Assembly (NCBI GenBank): GCA_023251005.1 | Contig: JAHEZR010000020.1 | Location: 1-12,681 of the forward strand | Direction of reading: 5' to 3' | Length of the DNA: 12,681 nucleotides | Source: Ignavibacteriota bacterium | Lineage (GTDB): Bacteria > Bacteroidota > UBA10030 > JAHEZR01 | Shown here: one piece after another, positions 1 to 7,033 of the stretch | How positions within the stretch are numbered: position 1 is the first letter of the stretch | Layout: every line of letters begins with the position of its first letter | Notes under the pieces: generated by a model | Told to the model about the DNA's origin: nothing | Databases searched by the model: none | Seen by the model: only the letters and a program-made list of their open reading frames with translations | Translations under genes and position numbers: made by a program

Positions 1-1
1 C

Positions 2-2725
2 GATAACATTTCTCTTCTCACACGGCAGGAAGGGGAAGTGAATTACAATCCTGCAGTGCTGAAGAGAAATCCAGATGGTAAGTTTTTGTATTCGATCGAG
101 TCGATCAAGAACTCAACGCAGTACTACGCCGAGGCTCAGAGTGTCCAGAGCGAGGAATTTAAAATCACCGTGATTGATCGCCCGGCTGTCAAGAATCTTC
201 GCCTTCATCTTACCTATCCATCCTACACTGGCGTTGCCTCACGAGACCTTGATGACAACGTTGGTGATGTGACAGCCCTTTTCGGCACGAAGATCGAAGT
301 TGATGTGCACGCGAACAAGGAGCCAGCCAAGGCAAGCCTTGTGTTTAATGATCAAACACAGATTCCGATGAAAGTTTCTGGACTGAGTGCAGCGGCACGG
401 CTAGTACTCTCAAATGATCGCACGTATCATGTTCTCCTCGCCGATGATAAGAATATTCAGAATAGTGACCCCATCGAGTACCAACTCAAGGTCGTGCGTG
501 ATGAAGACCCGACGGTGAGCATTGCACTTCCAGGAAGAGATATGGATCTTACCGATGAGATGCGGCTTCCACTCCTGCTCAAGATCCACGATGATTTCGG
601 ATTCACCAGACTGCGGCTTGGATATAAGATTGTTCACTCCCGATACGAGCGCCCTGCCGAGGAGTATACTTTTCTCGATGTTCCACTCGAGAAACCACAA
701 TTGCTTGGCGCGGCGGGCTCGATCGATCTTGATGTTTCATATCTCTGGGACCTGCGAAAGATGAACCTTGCGACCGAGGACGTCGTCAGCTACTTCGCTG
801 AGGTCTATGACAATGACGCCGTCTCAGGGCCCAAGGTTGGAAGGAGTCAGACGTATACCGTTCGGGTTCCGTCTCTCGATGAAATTCTCGCCGATGTGGA
901 CAAGACTCATAGAGAAACAATTGAAGAACTCAAAGATGCTTTTGAGGAAGCGAAGGAACTCAAGAAGAGTCTGGACGAGATCAACCAGGATCTAATAAAG
1001 TCTCGAGACCAGCTTAACTGGGAAAAGCAGAAGAAGAACGAGGAGATGTTGAAGAAATACGAGGAGATGCAGAAGAATCTCCAGGAGACCAGCCGCAAGC
1101 TGGATCAAGTTGTTCAGCAAATGGAGAAGAACAATCTCATCTCACCGGAAACACTGGAAAAATACCTCGAGCTTCAGAAGCTCATCGAGCAGATTAATTC
1201 TCCCGAATTGCGTGAAGCGATGAAGAAACTCCAGGAGGCACTTCAGAATCTAAGCCCGGAGCAGCTCCGCGAGGCGCTCAAGAAATTTACATTCTCTGAA
1301 GAGATGTTCAGGCAGAGTCTCGAGCGCACCCTCAGCATTCTGAAACGAATCCAAATTGAGCAGAAACTTCAGGAAGCACTAAAGCGCACAGGGGAATTGC
1401 AGCAGAAAGAGGAGGAGATTAGAGAAGAGAGCCGGCGCACTAACCCGACGGACAGCGAAAAACTACAGGAACTCAATCAGAAACAGAAAGATGCAAAATC
1501 AGACTTTGAGACTCTCCAGAAACAATTAGGGGAGCTTCAGAAGAAAATGGAAGAATTCCCAGACGAGATGCCGCTTGACGAGCTCCACAAAGCCACCCAC
1601 GATCTTGGAGAGCAGAAAGTCGGACAGAAGATGGATAGAGTTTCAGGGCAGCTTCAATCAGGCGATCTGAAAGCGGCGCAGCTACAGCAGCAGGACGTCG
1701 CTTCCGCATTACAGCAATTAATGAAACAGCTTGAGCGGACTCAGCAGGCAATGCTGCAAAAACAGCAGCAGCAAGTTGTGCGAGATTTGAAGAAGATGCT
1801 CCAGGATCTCCTCGATCTCTCAAAGCAACAGGAAGCGCTGAAGGAAGAATCACAAAGCCTCGAGCCAAACTCCCAGCAATTCCGGGAGAACGCTCAGGAA
1901 CAGATGAGGCTCACGAACGAGCTGATGAACCTCATCGATTCGATGATGAAACTCTCGCAACGGACTTTTGCTGTGAGCCGCGAGATGGGGAAATCGGTTG
2001 GGAAGGCGCTTTCGGAGATGAACGAGGCGATGAACGGAATTGAATCGCGGAATGGCTCCGTCGCATCGCAGCATCAAGGTGCAGCGATGGGTGCACTGAA
2101 TGAAGCTGCAACGCAGGTCCTGAATGCTCTTCAGTCGATGATGCAAGGAGGAGGTGGGGGGCTTCAATCTCTCCTCCAGCAACTCCAGCAGATGATTGGA
2201 CAGCAGCAAGGGATTAATGCCGGGACAGCGAATCTCGGACAGTTGAACGCTATGACGCCGGAACAGCAGGCGGAGATGGCGCGTCTGGCGGGTCAACAAG
2301 CGGCGGTACAGAAGTCGCTTGAGCAGATCAATGAGGAAGCGCGACAGAGTGCAGAGCGGGAGAGAATCCTGGGCGATCTCGGAAAAATCGGCGAAGAGAT
2401 GAAGGAAGTAGTGAAGGATCTCGAGCAGAATAACGTGAACCCGAATACGATCCAGAAGCAGGAGCGGATTCTTTCTCGACTCCTCGATGCCCAGCGCTCG
2501 ATGCATGAGCGAGATTTTGAAAAGCGCAGAAAAGCGGAACCCGGCAAGGAGGTTGTTCGAAAAGGCCCGCAAGAGCTTGACCTCACAACACAGGAAGGGA
2601 AAAACCGGCTGATGCAAGATTTGCTCAAGGCAATGGAAGAAGGGTATGCGAAGGATTATGAGGAGCTCATACGGAAATATTTTGATGCGCTGCAGAAAGC
2701 AGAGGTCAGCCGAGTAAAAAACTAG
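2..2725 (+). CDS. DUF4175-like large coiled-coil protein, 5' partial
   Basis: The reading frame is open from the left edge: codons from base 2 run into the GTG at 38 with no stop, so that GTG is probably internal and the true start lies outside the window. About 907 codons are visible. The first ~290 residues look like beta-rich, Ig-like modules (for example the LTYPSYTG segment near 215-240). From about base 900 the protein becomes a long charged coiled coil rich in E, K and Q, with Q-rich stretches near 1675-1780 and a run of five glycines near 2147-2161. A charged C-terminus follows. This order matches DUF4175 proteins of Bacteroidota and relatives, which usually carry N-terminal membrane helices; those would lie upstream of the window. 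The biochemical role of the family is not established, and an envelope-associated scaffold is a guess. The gene ends with tandem TAG TAG stops (2723-2728) and is followed by a terminator. Confidence 0.82.
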   Translation, partial: DNISLLTRQEGEVNYNPAVLKRNPDGKFLYSIESIKNSTQYYAEAQSVQSEEFKITVIDRPAVKNLRLHLTYPSYTGVASRDLDDNVGDVTALFGTKIEVDVHANKEPAKASLVFNDQTQIPMKVSGLSAAARLVLSNDRTYHVLLADDKNIQNSDPIEYQLKVVRDEDPTVSIALPGRDMDLTDEMRLPLLLKIHDDFGFTRLRLGYKIVHSRYERPAEEYTFLDVPLEKPQLLGAAGSIDLDVSYLWDLRKMNLATEDVVSYFAEVYDNDAVSGPKVGRSQTYTVRVPSLDEILADVDKTHRETIEELKDAFEEAKELKKSLDEINQDLIKSRDQLNWEKQKKNEEMLKKYEEMQKNLQETSRKLDQVVQQMEKNNLISPETLEKYLELQKLIEQINSPELREAMKKLQEALQNLSPEQLREALKKFTFSEEMFRQSLERTLSILKRIQIEQKLQEALKRTGELQQKEEEIREESRRTNPTDSEKLQELNQKQKDAKSDFETLQKQLGELQKKMEEFPDEMPLDELHKATHDLGEQKVGQKMDRVSGQLQSGDLKAAQLQQQDVASALQQLMKQLERTQQAMLQKQQQQVVRDLKKMLQDLLDLSKQQEALKEESQSLEPNSQQFRENAQEQMRLTNELMNLIDSMMKLSQRTFAVSREMGKSVGKALSEMNEAMNGIESRNGSVASQHQGAAMGALNEAATQVLNALQSMMQGGGGGLQSLLQQLQQMIGQQQGINAGTANLGQLNAMTPEQQAEMARLAGQQAAVQKSLEQINEEARQSAERERILGDLGKIGEEMKEVVKDLEQNNVNPNTIQKQERILSRLLDAQRSMHERDFEKRRKAEPGKEVVRKGPQELDLTTQEGKNRLMQDLLKAMEEGYAKDYEELIRKYFDALQKAEVSRVKN

Positions 2726-2801
2726 TAGCATTAACCCCGCTTTCTTTCGAACCCAGCGAGGTTGTTGATTAAATAGTAGCTTAAGTCAGATAAGTGGCTG
2801 A

Positions 2802-2833
2802 AACCCGTGGCACTCAGCGAGCTGCGGGTTTTT
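2802..2833 (+). terminator. Rho-independent terminator after the DUF4175-like gene
   Basis: AACCCGTGGC (2802-2811) pairs with GCTGCGGGTT (2821-2830) in a 10-bp stem that includes two G-U pairs. The loop is 9 nt, and a T-run at 2829-2833 follows. It lies 77 bases past the stop codon. The last T residues are shared with the -35 element of the next promoter. Confidence 0.8.
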
Positions 2834-2860
2834 GATTTTCTCTCACAAGTTCTTTATATT
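2832..2860 (+). promoter_or_regulatory. Sigma70-like promoter of the surface protein gene
   Basis: TTGATT (2832-2837), a 17-bp spacer, then TATATT (2855-2860) followed by GC. Spacing is optimal for a housekeeping promoter. The predicted start near 2867 gives a leader of about 49 nt before the ATG at 2916. The -35 element overlaps the T-tract of the preceding terminator. The 15 bases around the -10 (2848-2862) recur exactly at 4858-4872. Confidence 0.7.
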
Positions 2861-2915
2861 GCAGACAACCCAAATCGCTCATTGAGAGTGTCGCATAACT
2901 TTGGGGGGACACTAT

Positions 2916-4775
2916 ATGTGTAGACTAACAGCATGCCTTGCTCTCTCCCTTCTTCTGTCGGCTGTTCTGTTTGCAGCACCCACTACCACCACGATTGTCT
3001 CCGGTCCTAATCCCTCTAACTTCGGCGAGTTTGTCACGTTCACAGCAACGGTGACAAGCGGTGGTAATCCTGTTACAGTGGGAGGTCTCAGGATCATAGA
3101 CACCTATCAAGGCACGACGATCACGCTCGTTCAGAGACCTCTGAACAGTAGCGGCCAGACGACGATTATTATTTCCAGTCTCGGCGTTGGTGCTCACAAT
3201 CTGCAAGCAGTCTATCTGGGTACGAGTAATTTTCAGGGGAGTGAAAGTGCGATATTAGCCCAGAGCGTGAGAGCGCCGACCACTACTACGGTTCTTTCCA
3301 ACAAAAACCCCTCCGGCTGTACTGAAGCAGTTACTTTCACTGCGGCGGTGACAAGTACGTTTGCAGGCACGATTACGGGGACAGTGCAATTCAAGGACAA
3401 CGGTTCTCCCATCGCGGGACCGTTGAATTTAGTTAACGGCAGTGCCGGCGTTATTATGTCGTCTCTATCATTGGGCAACCACACGATCACGGCAGAGTAC
3501 AGCGGCAATAACAACTTCGGAGGTAGCACCGGCACACTCTCTCAGAGTGTTCAGGACAATACTCCTCCAACAATAACCTGTCCGGCGAATATCGAGAGCA
3601 TCGTTGGGCCGGGTCAGTGCACGGCGGTAGTGACTTACACGCCTACGGCGAGTGACAACTGTTCTAGCGTCAACGTTGTCAGTACGCCACCGTCGGGTAC
3701 AGCCTTTCCCGTAGGGATCACTACGGTCAAGTGTGTTGCAACGGATGCCGTCGACAACAAGGATAGCTGCAGTTTCACCGTCACGGTTCGGGACACAACC
3801 CGACCAGTCATCACCTGTCCATCGAACGTCGTAAGGGCGGCGGATGCGGGGAAGTGTACTGCGGTAGTCACTTACGCACCTACCGCAAGCGACAACTGCT
3901 CCACTGTTAACGTTGTCTCCACGCCACCCTCAGGCACAACTTTTCCTGTTGGGACGACGACCGTAACCTGTAGGGCGACTGACGCTTCTGGCAACACGGC
4001 AACTTGTTTCCTCACCGTGAGAATTACCGATACACAACCGCCAACAATCACTACCTCCTCGAATCCAATTGTGCTCTGGCCACCGAATCATGAATACGTG
4101 AATATTCCTCTGGCGAGATGCATTGTGGCGGTTAACGATAATTGTGATGGAACCATTCCAGTTAGCAATGTCCGAATTGTATCGGTGAGCAGCGATGAGC
4201 CTGCCGTCGCTGGTATTGTTATTGCATCTGACTGCAAATCTGTTAGTCTAAGGGCAGAGCGGCAGGGGACTGGAAACGGCCGCGTCTACACGATCAATAT
4301 CAGAGCGAGTGACGCAAGCGGAAATATCGGAACAGCCTCTTGCAAGGTTGCGGTTCCACATGACAACAGTCCGAAAGCTTCGGCGGTTGATGACGGAATC
4401 GCCCAGACTTTGTGGAGCAATTGTAGTAATCTGTCTGTAGGGGCAGGCCAAACAGGTGATTTGGGCAACCTCGAGAGTCAAATGACCGGCTCAAACGAAT
4501 TGGCTTTTCCATTAGATTTTCGATTAAGAGATAATTACCCGAATCCGTTTAACCCGAGCACGAAGATTCGGTTTGAAGTACCGGCGTTAAAATTTGTTTC
4601 GTTGAAGATATTCGATGTGTTTGGTAGGGAGGTTGCAACTTTGGTCGATGAGATGCGAGCTCCGGGGACGCATGAGGTCACTTGGGATGCCAGTGCCCTT
4701 GCGAGCGGAATGTACTTCTATCGATTAAGCGCCGGGGCCTTCGTCCAGACGAAGAAAATGATGTTGATCAAGTAG
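2916..4775 (+). CDS. Secreted T9SS-substrate surface protein with Ig-like and HYR domains
   Basis: I choose the ATG at 2916 (619 residues) over the in-frame TTG at 2901 because GGGGGA (2903-2908) sits 7 nt upstream as a ribosome site, and the product then begins with a signal peptide (MCRLTACLALSLLLSAVLFAAP). Domains from that start: two Big_3_5-type Ig-like domains, each opening with TTTT (about 22-119 and 121-212); two HYR domains (about 216-293 and 295-372) with the TCP, DNCS, PVG and ATD signatures and conserved cysteines; a further beta domain with the WPPNHEY motif (about 375-481); a short linker; and a C-terminal T9SS type A sorting domain (about 534-619) with NYPNPFNPSTKIRF and GMYFYRL, ending in KMMLIK. 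Such proteins cross the outer membrane by the Por system and are displayed or released. Its binding target is unknown; adhesion is inferred from domain type. It sits alone between two terminators and has its own promoter. Confidence 0.88.
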   Translation: MCRLTACLALSLLLSAVLFAAPTTTTIVSGPNPSNFGEFVTFTATVTSGGNPVTVGGLRIIDTYQGTTITLVQRPLNSSGQTTIIISSLGVGAHNLQAVYLGTSNFQGSESAILAQSVRAPTTTTVLSNKNPSGCTEAVTFTAAVTSTFAGTITGTVQFKDNGSPIAGPLNLVNGSAGVIMSSLSLGNHTITAEYSGNNNFGGSTGTLSQSVQDNTPPTITCPANIESIVGPGQCTAVVTYTPTASDNCSSVNVVSTPPSGTAFPVGITTVKCVATDAVDNKDSCSFTVTVRDTTRPVITCPSNVVRAADAGKCTAVVTYAPTASDNCSTVNVVSTPPSGTTFPVGTTTVTCRATDASGNTATCFLTVRITDTQPPTITTSSNPIVLWPPNHEYVNIPLARCIVAVNDNCDGTIPVSNVRIVSVSSDEPAVAGIVIASDCKSVSLRAERQGTGNGRVYTINIRASDASGNIGTASCKVAVPHDNSPKASAVDDGIAQTLWSNCSNLSVGAGQTGDLGNLESQMTGSNELAFPLDFRLRDNYPNPFNPSTKIRFEVPALKFVSLKIFDVFGREVATLVDEMRAPGTHEVTWDASALASGMYFYRLSAGAFVQTKKMMLIK

Positions 4776-4794
4776 AATCGTCCATAACTAATAT

Positions 4795-4843
4795 CCTGAG
4801 GATCCGTGGTGTCCCGACTTCTAGGGATGCCTCGGGTTTTTTT
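4795..4843 (+). terminator. Rho-independent terminator after the surface protein gene
   Basis: CCTGAGGATCC (4795-4805) pairs with GGAT (4825-4828) and CCTCGGG (4830-4836), giving an 11-bp stem with one bulged G and one G-U pair. A run of seven T (4837-4843) and more T after one G follow. A smaller inner hairpin, TCCC with GGGA (4812-4815 and 4824-4827), is also possible. It starts 20 bases past the stop codon. Confidence 0.75.
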
Positions 4844-4870
4844 GTTTTTCTTCCGCCAGTTCTTTATATT
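4842..4870 (+). promoter_or_regulatory. Sigma70-like promoter of the M14 peptidase gene
   Basis: TTGTTT (4842-4847), a 17-bp spacer, then TATATT (4865-4870) followed by GC. The -35 element begins inside the T-tract of the terminator, as at 2832. Predicted transcription from about 4877 leaves a 35-nt leader before the ATG at 4912, with no clear Shine-Dalgarno sequence. Confidence 0.65.
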
Positions 4871-4911
4871 GCCAGCGAAATCTGAGATTAAGTCATTCTG
4901 CAGATTCTTTC

Positions 4912-6135
4912 ATGACCCTATCTGGAATCTCAAAAGAATCTTCTGCGTTCCTCGAGACCCTTTCCAATTTTTACGACCGCAGCAAAATTTCCGGCATCTC
5001 GCGCCGCCACTTCAAACATGCCGAGATGATGGAAATTCTTCATAGTTTGACCTCACAGCACCCCTCGCTGTTCACACTCGAGCAAATAGGCACATCGGTC
5101 GAGGGCAGATCCATCAACCTTATCAGACTCGGTGGGGGACGACCTAAGATCCTCGTGTGGTCTCAGATGCACGGAGATGAAGCCACGGCCACGAGAGCAC
5201 TCCTCGACATGCTCAACATGATTGGATCGAACCTCCGGCAGTCTTTCACAAAGACAATTCTTGATAAAGTGACCCTTCTTCTCGTCCCGATGCTTAACCC
5301 AGACGGGGCCGAGCGTTTTCAGCGAAGGAATGCACGGGGAATCGATATCAATAGAGATGCGAGTGCCATTCAAACTCCGGAGGCCGCGATTTTGAAAGCC
5401 ATGCGGGACGAGTTGAGCCCCGATTTTGGATTCAACCTCCACGATCAGGATCCCCGGTCTGCCGTCGGTCAAACAGATCGCATTGCCGCCATGTCTCTCT
5501 TGGCGCCTGCCTACGACGAGGCCAAGAGCACAAACGGAGTCCGCAAGCGAGCAATGCACCTCGCGGCATTCTTCGCGGAAGTTGTTTCTCACTTCGCCTC
5601 CGGACATGTCTCCCGTTATGCCGACGAATATGATCCTCGAGCCTTTGGTGACCGGATGCAACAGTGGGGTACGAGCACCATCCTGGTGGAATCAGGCGGA
5701 TGGCTTGACCCGTTAACGGGTCTCAATGATCTCGAGAAGGAGTATATCAGAAAACTGAATGCGATCGGATTGTTAGCTTCGTGCTGCGCTATTGCGACGG
5801 GAGATTTTGAGAAAACCGATGTTGCGGTCTATGAATCTCTTCTGGAGAACAATAAGAATGTCTTTGATATTCTGATCAAGAATGCTCTATTTCACTCTGA
5901 AGGATCATCCTCCCCGATTGAAATCGACGTGGGAATCAACACTGAATACCAGCGAGACGGCAAATCAGAGGGATGGAAAACAATCGCACAGGTCGTGGAT
6001 CTTGGCGACCTTACTCCATTCAGAGCATTTCGTACGATTGACGCACGAGGTCGAGTCCTCTCGATTCCTGCCCTCACTATTGGAACAACAATCCCGATAG
6101 AGCATGTCGAGGGATCGGCCCTCTTTAAGAATTGA
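4912..6135 (+). CDS. M14 family zinc carboxypeptidase-like protein
   Basis: A 407-residue protein with the full catalytic set of M14 metallocarboxypeptidases: zinc ligands H87 and E90 in WSQMHGDEAT, R148 in DINRDA (substrate carboxylate), H177 in NLHDQD (third zinc ligand), and the catalytic glutamate E260 in VESGGW. NPDGAERF (129-136) is also typical. The N-terminal stretch FYDRSKISGISRRHF fits the family, so I keep the ATG at 4912 although no Shine-Dalgarno sequence is visible. Residues past ~300 form a C-terminal extension without recognisable motifs. There is no signal peptide or membrane segment, so it is probably cytoplasmic. Members of this Bacteroidota-type subfamily are poorly characterised, and the substrate (peptides or cell-wall fragments) cannot be read from sequence. 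It has its own promoter, and no convincing terminator follows it. Confidence 0.88.
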   Translation: MTLSGISKESSAFLETLSNFYDRSKISGISRRHFKHAEMMEILHSLTSQHPSLFTLEQIGTSVEGRSINLIRLGGGRPKILVWSQMHGDEATATRALLDMLNMIGSNLRQSFTKTILDKVTLLLVPMLNPDGAERFQRRNARGIDINRDASAIQTPEAAILKAMRDELSPDFGFNLHDQDPRSAVGQTDRIAAMSLLAPAYDEAKSTNGVRKRAMHLAAFFAEVVSHFASGHVSRYADEYDPRAFGDRMQQWGTSTILVESGGWLDPLTGLNDLEKEYIRKLNAIGLLASCCAIATGDFEKTDVAVYESLLENNKNVFDILIKNALFHSEGSSSPIEIDVGINTEYQRDGKSEGWKTIAQVVDLGDLTPFRAFRTIDARGRVLSIPALTIGTTIPIEHVEGSALFKN

Positions 6136-6166
6136 AATTCTTCTTCAAAAATCAGGTCTATTCCGC

Positions 6167-6195
6167 TTGCACTAATCTTGTCTTTTTCTTATCAT
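6167..6195 (+). promoter_or_regulatory. Sigma70-like promoter upstream of the sigma factor gene
   Basis: TTGCAC (6167-6172), a 17-bp spacer, then TATCAT (6190-6195) followed by TG, similar to the TATATTG boxes elsewhere in the window. The predicted start near 6202 gives a leader of about 187 nt. I did not find a convincing ECF-type (GGAAC-like with GTC/CGT) autoregulatory promoter in the same gap. Confidence 0.55.
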
Positions 6196-6388
6196 TGAGC
6201 ACTGAAACTACCCATCGAAAGCATCTCTAGCGTAGTCTACGACCTACAACAACCGTAGGCGACTATCGTACCTACGGTATCGTTGATAGCTAAAACTCCT
6301 CCCCCACGAGCGTTTCGAAGAACTCCCAGTTTCGCACCATCAAGGGGAGAGTATCGTGTGTGAGGACCTTGCGACCGGATAGCTGCCT
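6196..6388 (+). promoter_or_regulatory. Structured leader of the sigma factor gene, possible cis-acting RNA
   Basis: This stretch has no gene of normal length. It holds the near-palindrome CGTAGTCTACG (6231-6241) and a perfect 8-bp inverted repeat, ACCGTAGG (6252-6259) with CCTACGGT (6271-6278), around an 11-nt loop. CCTAC at 6243-6247 can compete for the same GTAGG (6255-6259), so two hairpins exclude each other. Further on, CTCCCC (6299-6304) and CTCCC (6323-6327) can each pair with GGGGAG (6344-6349), a strong Shine-Dalgarno-like site. No known riboswitch class is recognisable. The inverted repeats could equally be protein operators. Confidence 0.4.
6356..6382 (+). CDS. Possible leader peptide (uORF) before the sigma factor
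   Basis: GTG at 6356 is preceded, 6 nt away, by GGGGAG (6344-6349), the best ribosome site in this leader. It opens a reading frame of eight codons (MCEDLATG) closed by TAG at 6380-6382. It is in the same frame as the sigma gene and ends 6 nt before its ATG, close enough for translational coupling. It could also be chance, or the remnant of a longer sigma N-terminus cut by an amber codon. Coding cannot be shown from eight codons. Confidence 0.25.
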   Translation: MCEDLATG

Positions 6389-6982
6389 ATGCTCATGCCC
6401 ATAATGGCCATTTTATCCCCAAGCTCAAGCGCCAAGCAGAAGGATTTCGAGCACGAGGCAGTTCCACATATGGACGTTCTCTACAACTACGCCCTCCGTA
6501 TGACGGGAAATCCCAATGATGCAAGCGATCTTTTGCAGGAAACGTACTTCAAAGCCTATCGATTCTGGGATAAGTACGAGAAGGGAACTAATATCAGGGC
6601 ATGGCTGTTTCGGATTATGAAGAATTCATACATTAATCGCTATCGGAAGGAGTCGAAAGAACCAGACACAGTTGATTACGACGAAGTCAAGAACTTCTAC
6701 AATTCTATCCGCGATGAGTCTGTCGATCCGAACGACCTGCAGGAACGCCTCTTCGGAAACCTCCTTGAGGACGATGTAGCAAAAGCCCTCGAATCGCTCC
6801 CGGAAGATTTCAAGACCGTCGTTATCCTCTGTGACATCGAAGGTTTTACTTATGAGGAAATTGCCGAGTTTGTTGAATGCCCGATCGGGACCGTTCGCTC
6901 AAGACTTCATCGTGGACGGAAGATGCTTCAAGTAAAACTCTTCGACTTCGCACGGAAGCAAGGATACATCGGACGGGATTGA
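6389..6982 (+). CDS. ECF-family RNA polymerase sigma factor, SigR/SigH-like
   Basis: 197 residues, normal for an extracytoplasmic-function sigma factor. Region 2 spans about 20-90, with FEHEAVPHMDVLYNYALRM, DLLQETYFKAY (core binding) and NIRAWLFRIMKNSYINRYRK (-10 recognition). Region 4 spans about 130-185, with ALESLPEDFKTVVILCDIEG, the helix-turn-helix FTYEEIAEFVECPIGTVRSRL and HRGRKML. The region 2 wording resembles actinobacterial SigR and mycobacterial SigH, which respond to thiol oxidation; the regulon here is unknown. The start is uncertain: ATG at 6389 has only a weak GGA upstream (6377-6379), and ATG at 6395 or 6404 would shorten the protein by 2 or 5 residues. An in-frame TAG at 6380 rules out a longer form. 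The gene is followed after 51 nt by its probable anti-sigma factor, and the pair presumably forms one transcript. Confidence 0.92.
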   Translation: MLMPIMAILSPSSSAKQKDFEHEAVPHMDVLYNYALRMTGNPNDASDLLQETYFKAYRFWDKYEKGTNIRAWLFRIMKNSYINRYRKESKEPDTVDYDEVKNFYNSIRDESVDPNDLQERLFGNLLEDDVAKALESLPEDFKTVVILCDIEGFTYEEIAEFVECPIGTVRSRLHRGRKMLQVKLFDFARKQGYIGRD

Positions 6983-7033
6983 ACAGGAGTTGAACGCTTC
7001 AATCATGTTCTTTATCAGGAGCAGAATAAAATC

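Noticed and set aside
1675..1780. CAG-rich stretch in the DUF4175-like gene as a microsatellite
   Set aside because: The glutamines use mixed CAG/CAA codons interrupted by other residues, as expected of a Q-rich coiled coil and not of a simple repeat.
1850..2731. 293-codon ORF on the minus strand opposite the DUF4175-like gene
   Set aside because: It is a shadow of a Q/E/L-rich coding sequence; its translation is low-complexity, Leu/His/Arg-rich and shows no domain. The plus-strand protein is clearly real.
4682..5045. Small plus-strand ORFs overlapping the end of the surface gene and the start of the M14 gene (4682-4885, 4806-5045)
   Set aside because: They run through a terminator and promoter and overlap real genes out of frame, with no motif or good ribosome site.
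6132..6147. TTGAA/TTCAA inverted repeat just after the M14 gene as a terminator
   Set aside because: The stem is only 5 bp, A/T-rich and lacks a T-run, so it is too weak to call.
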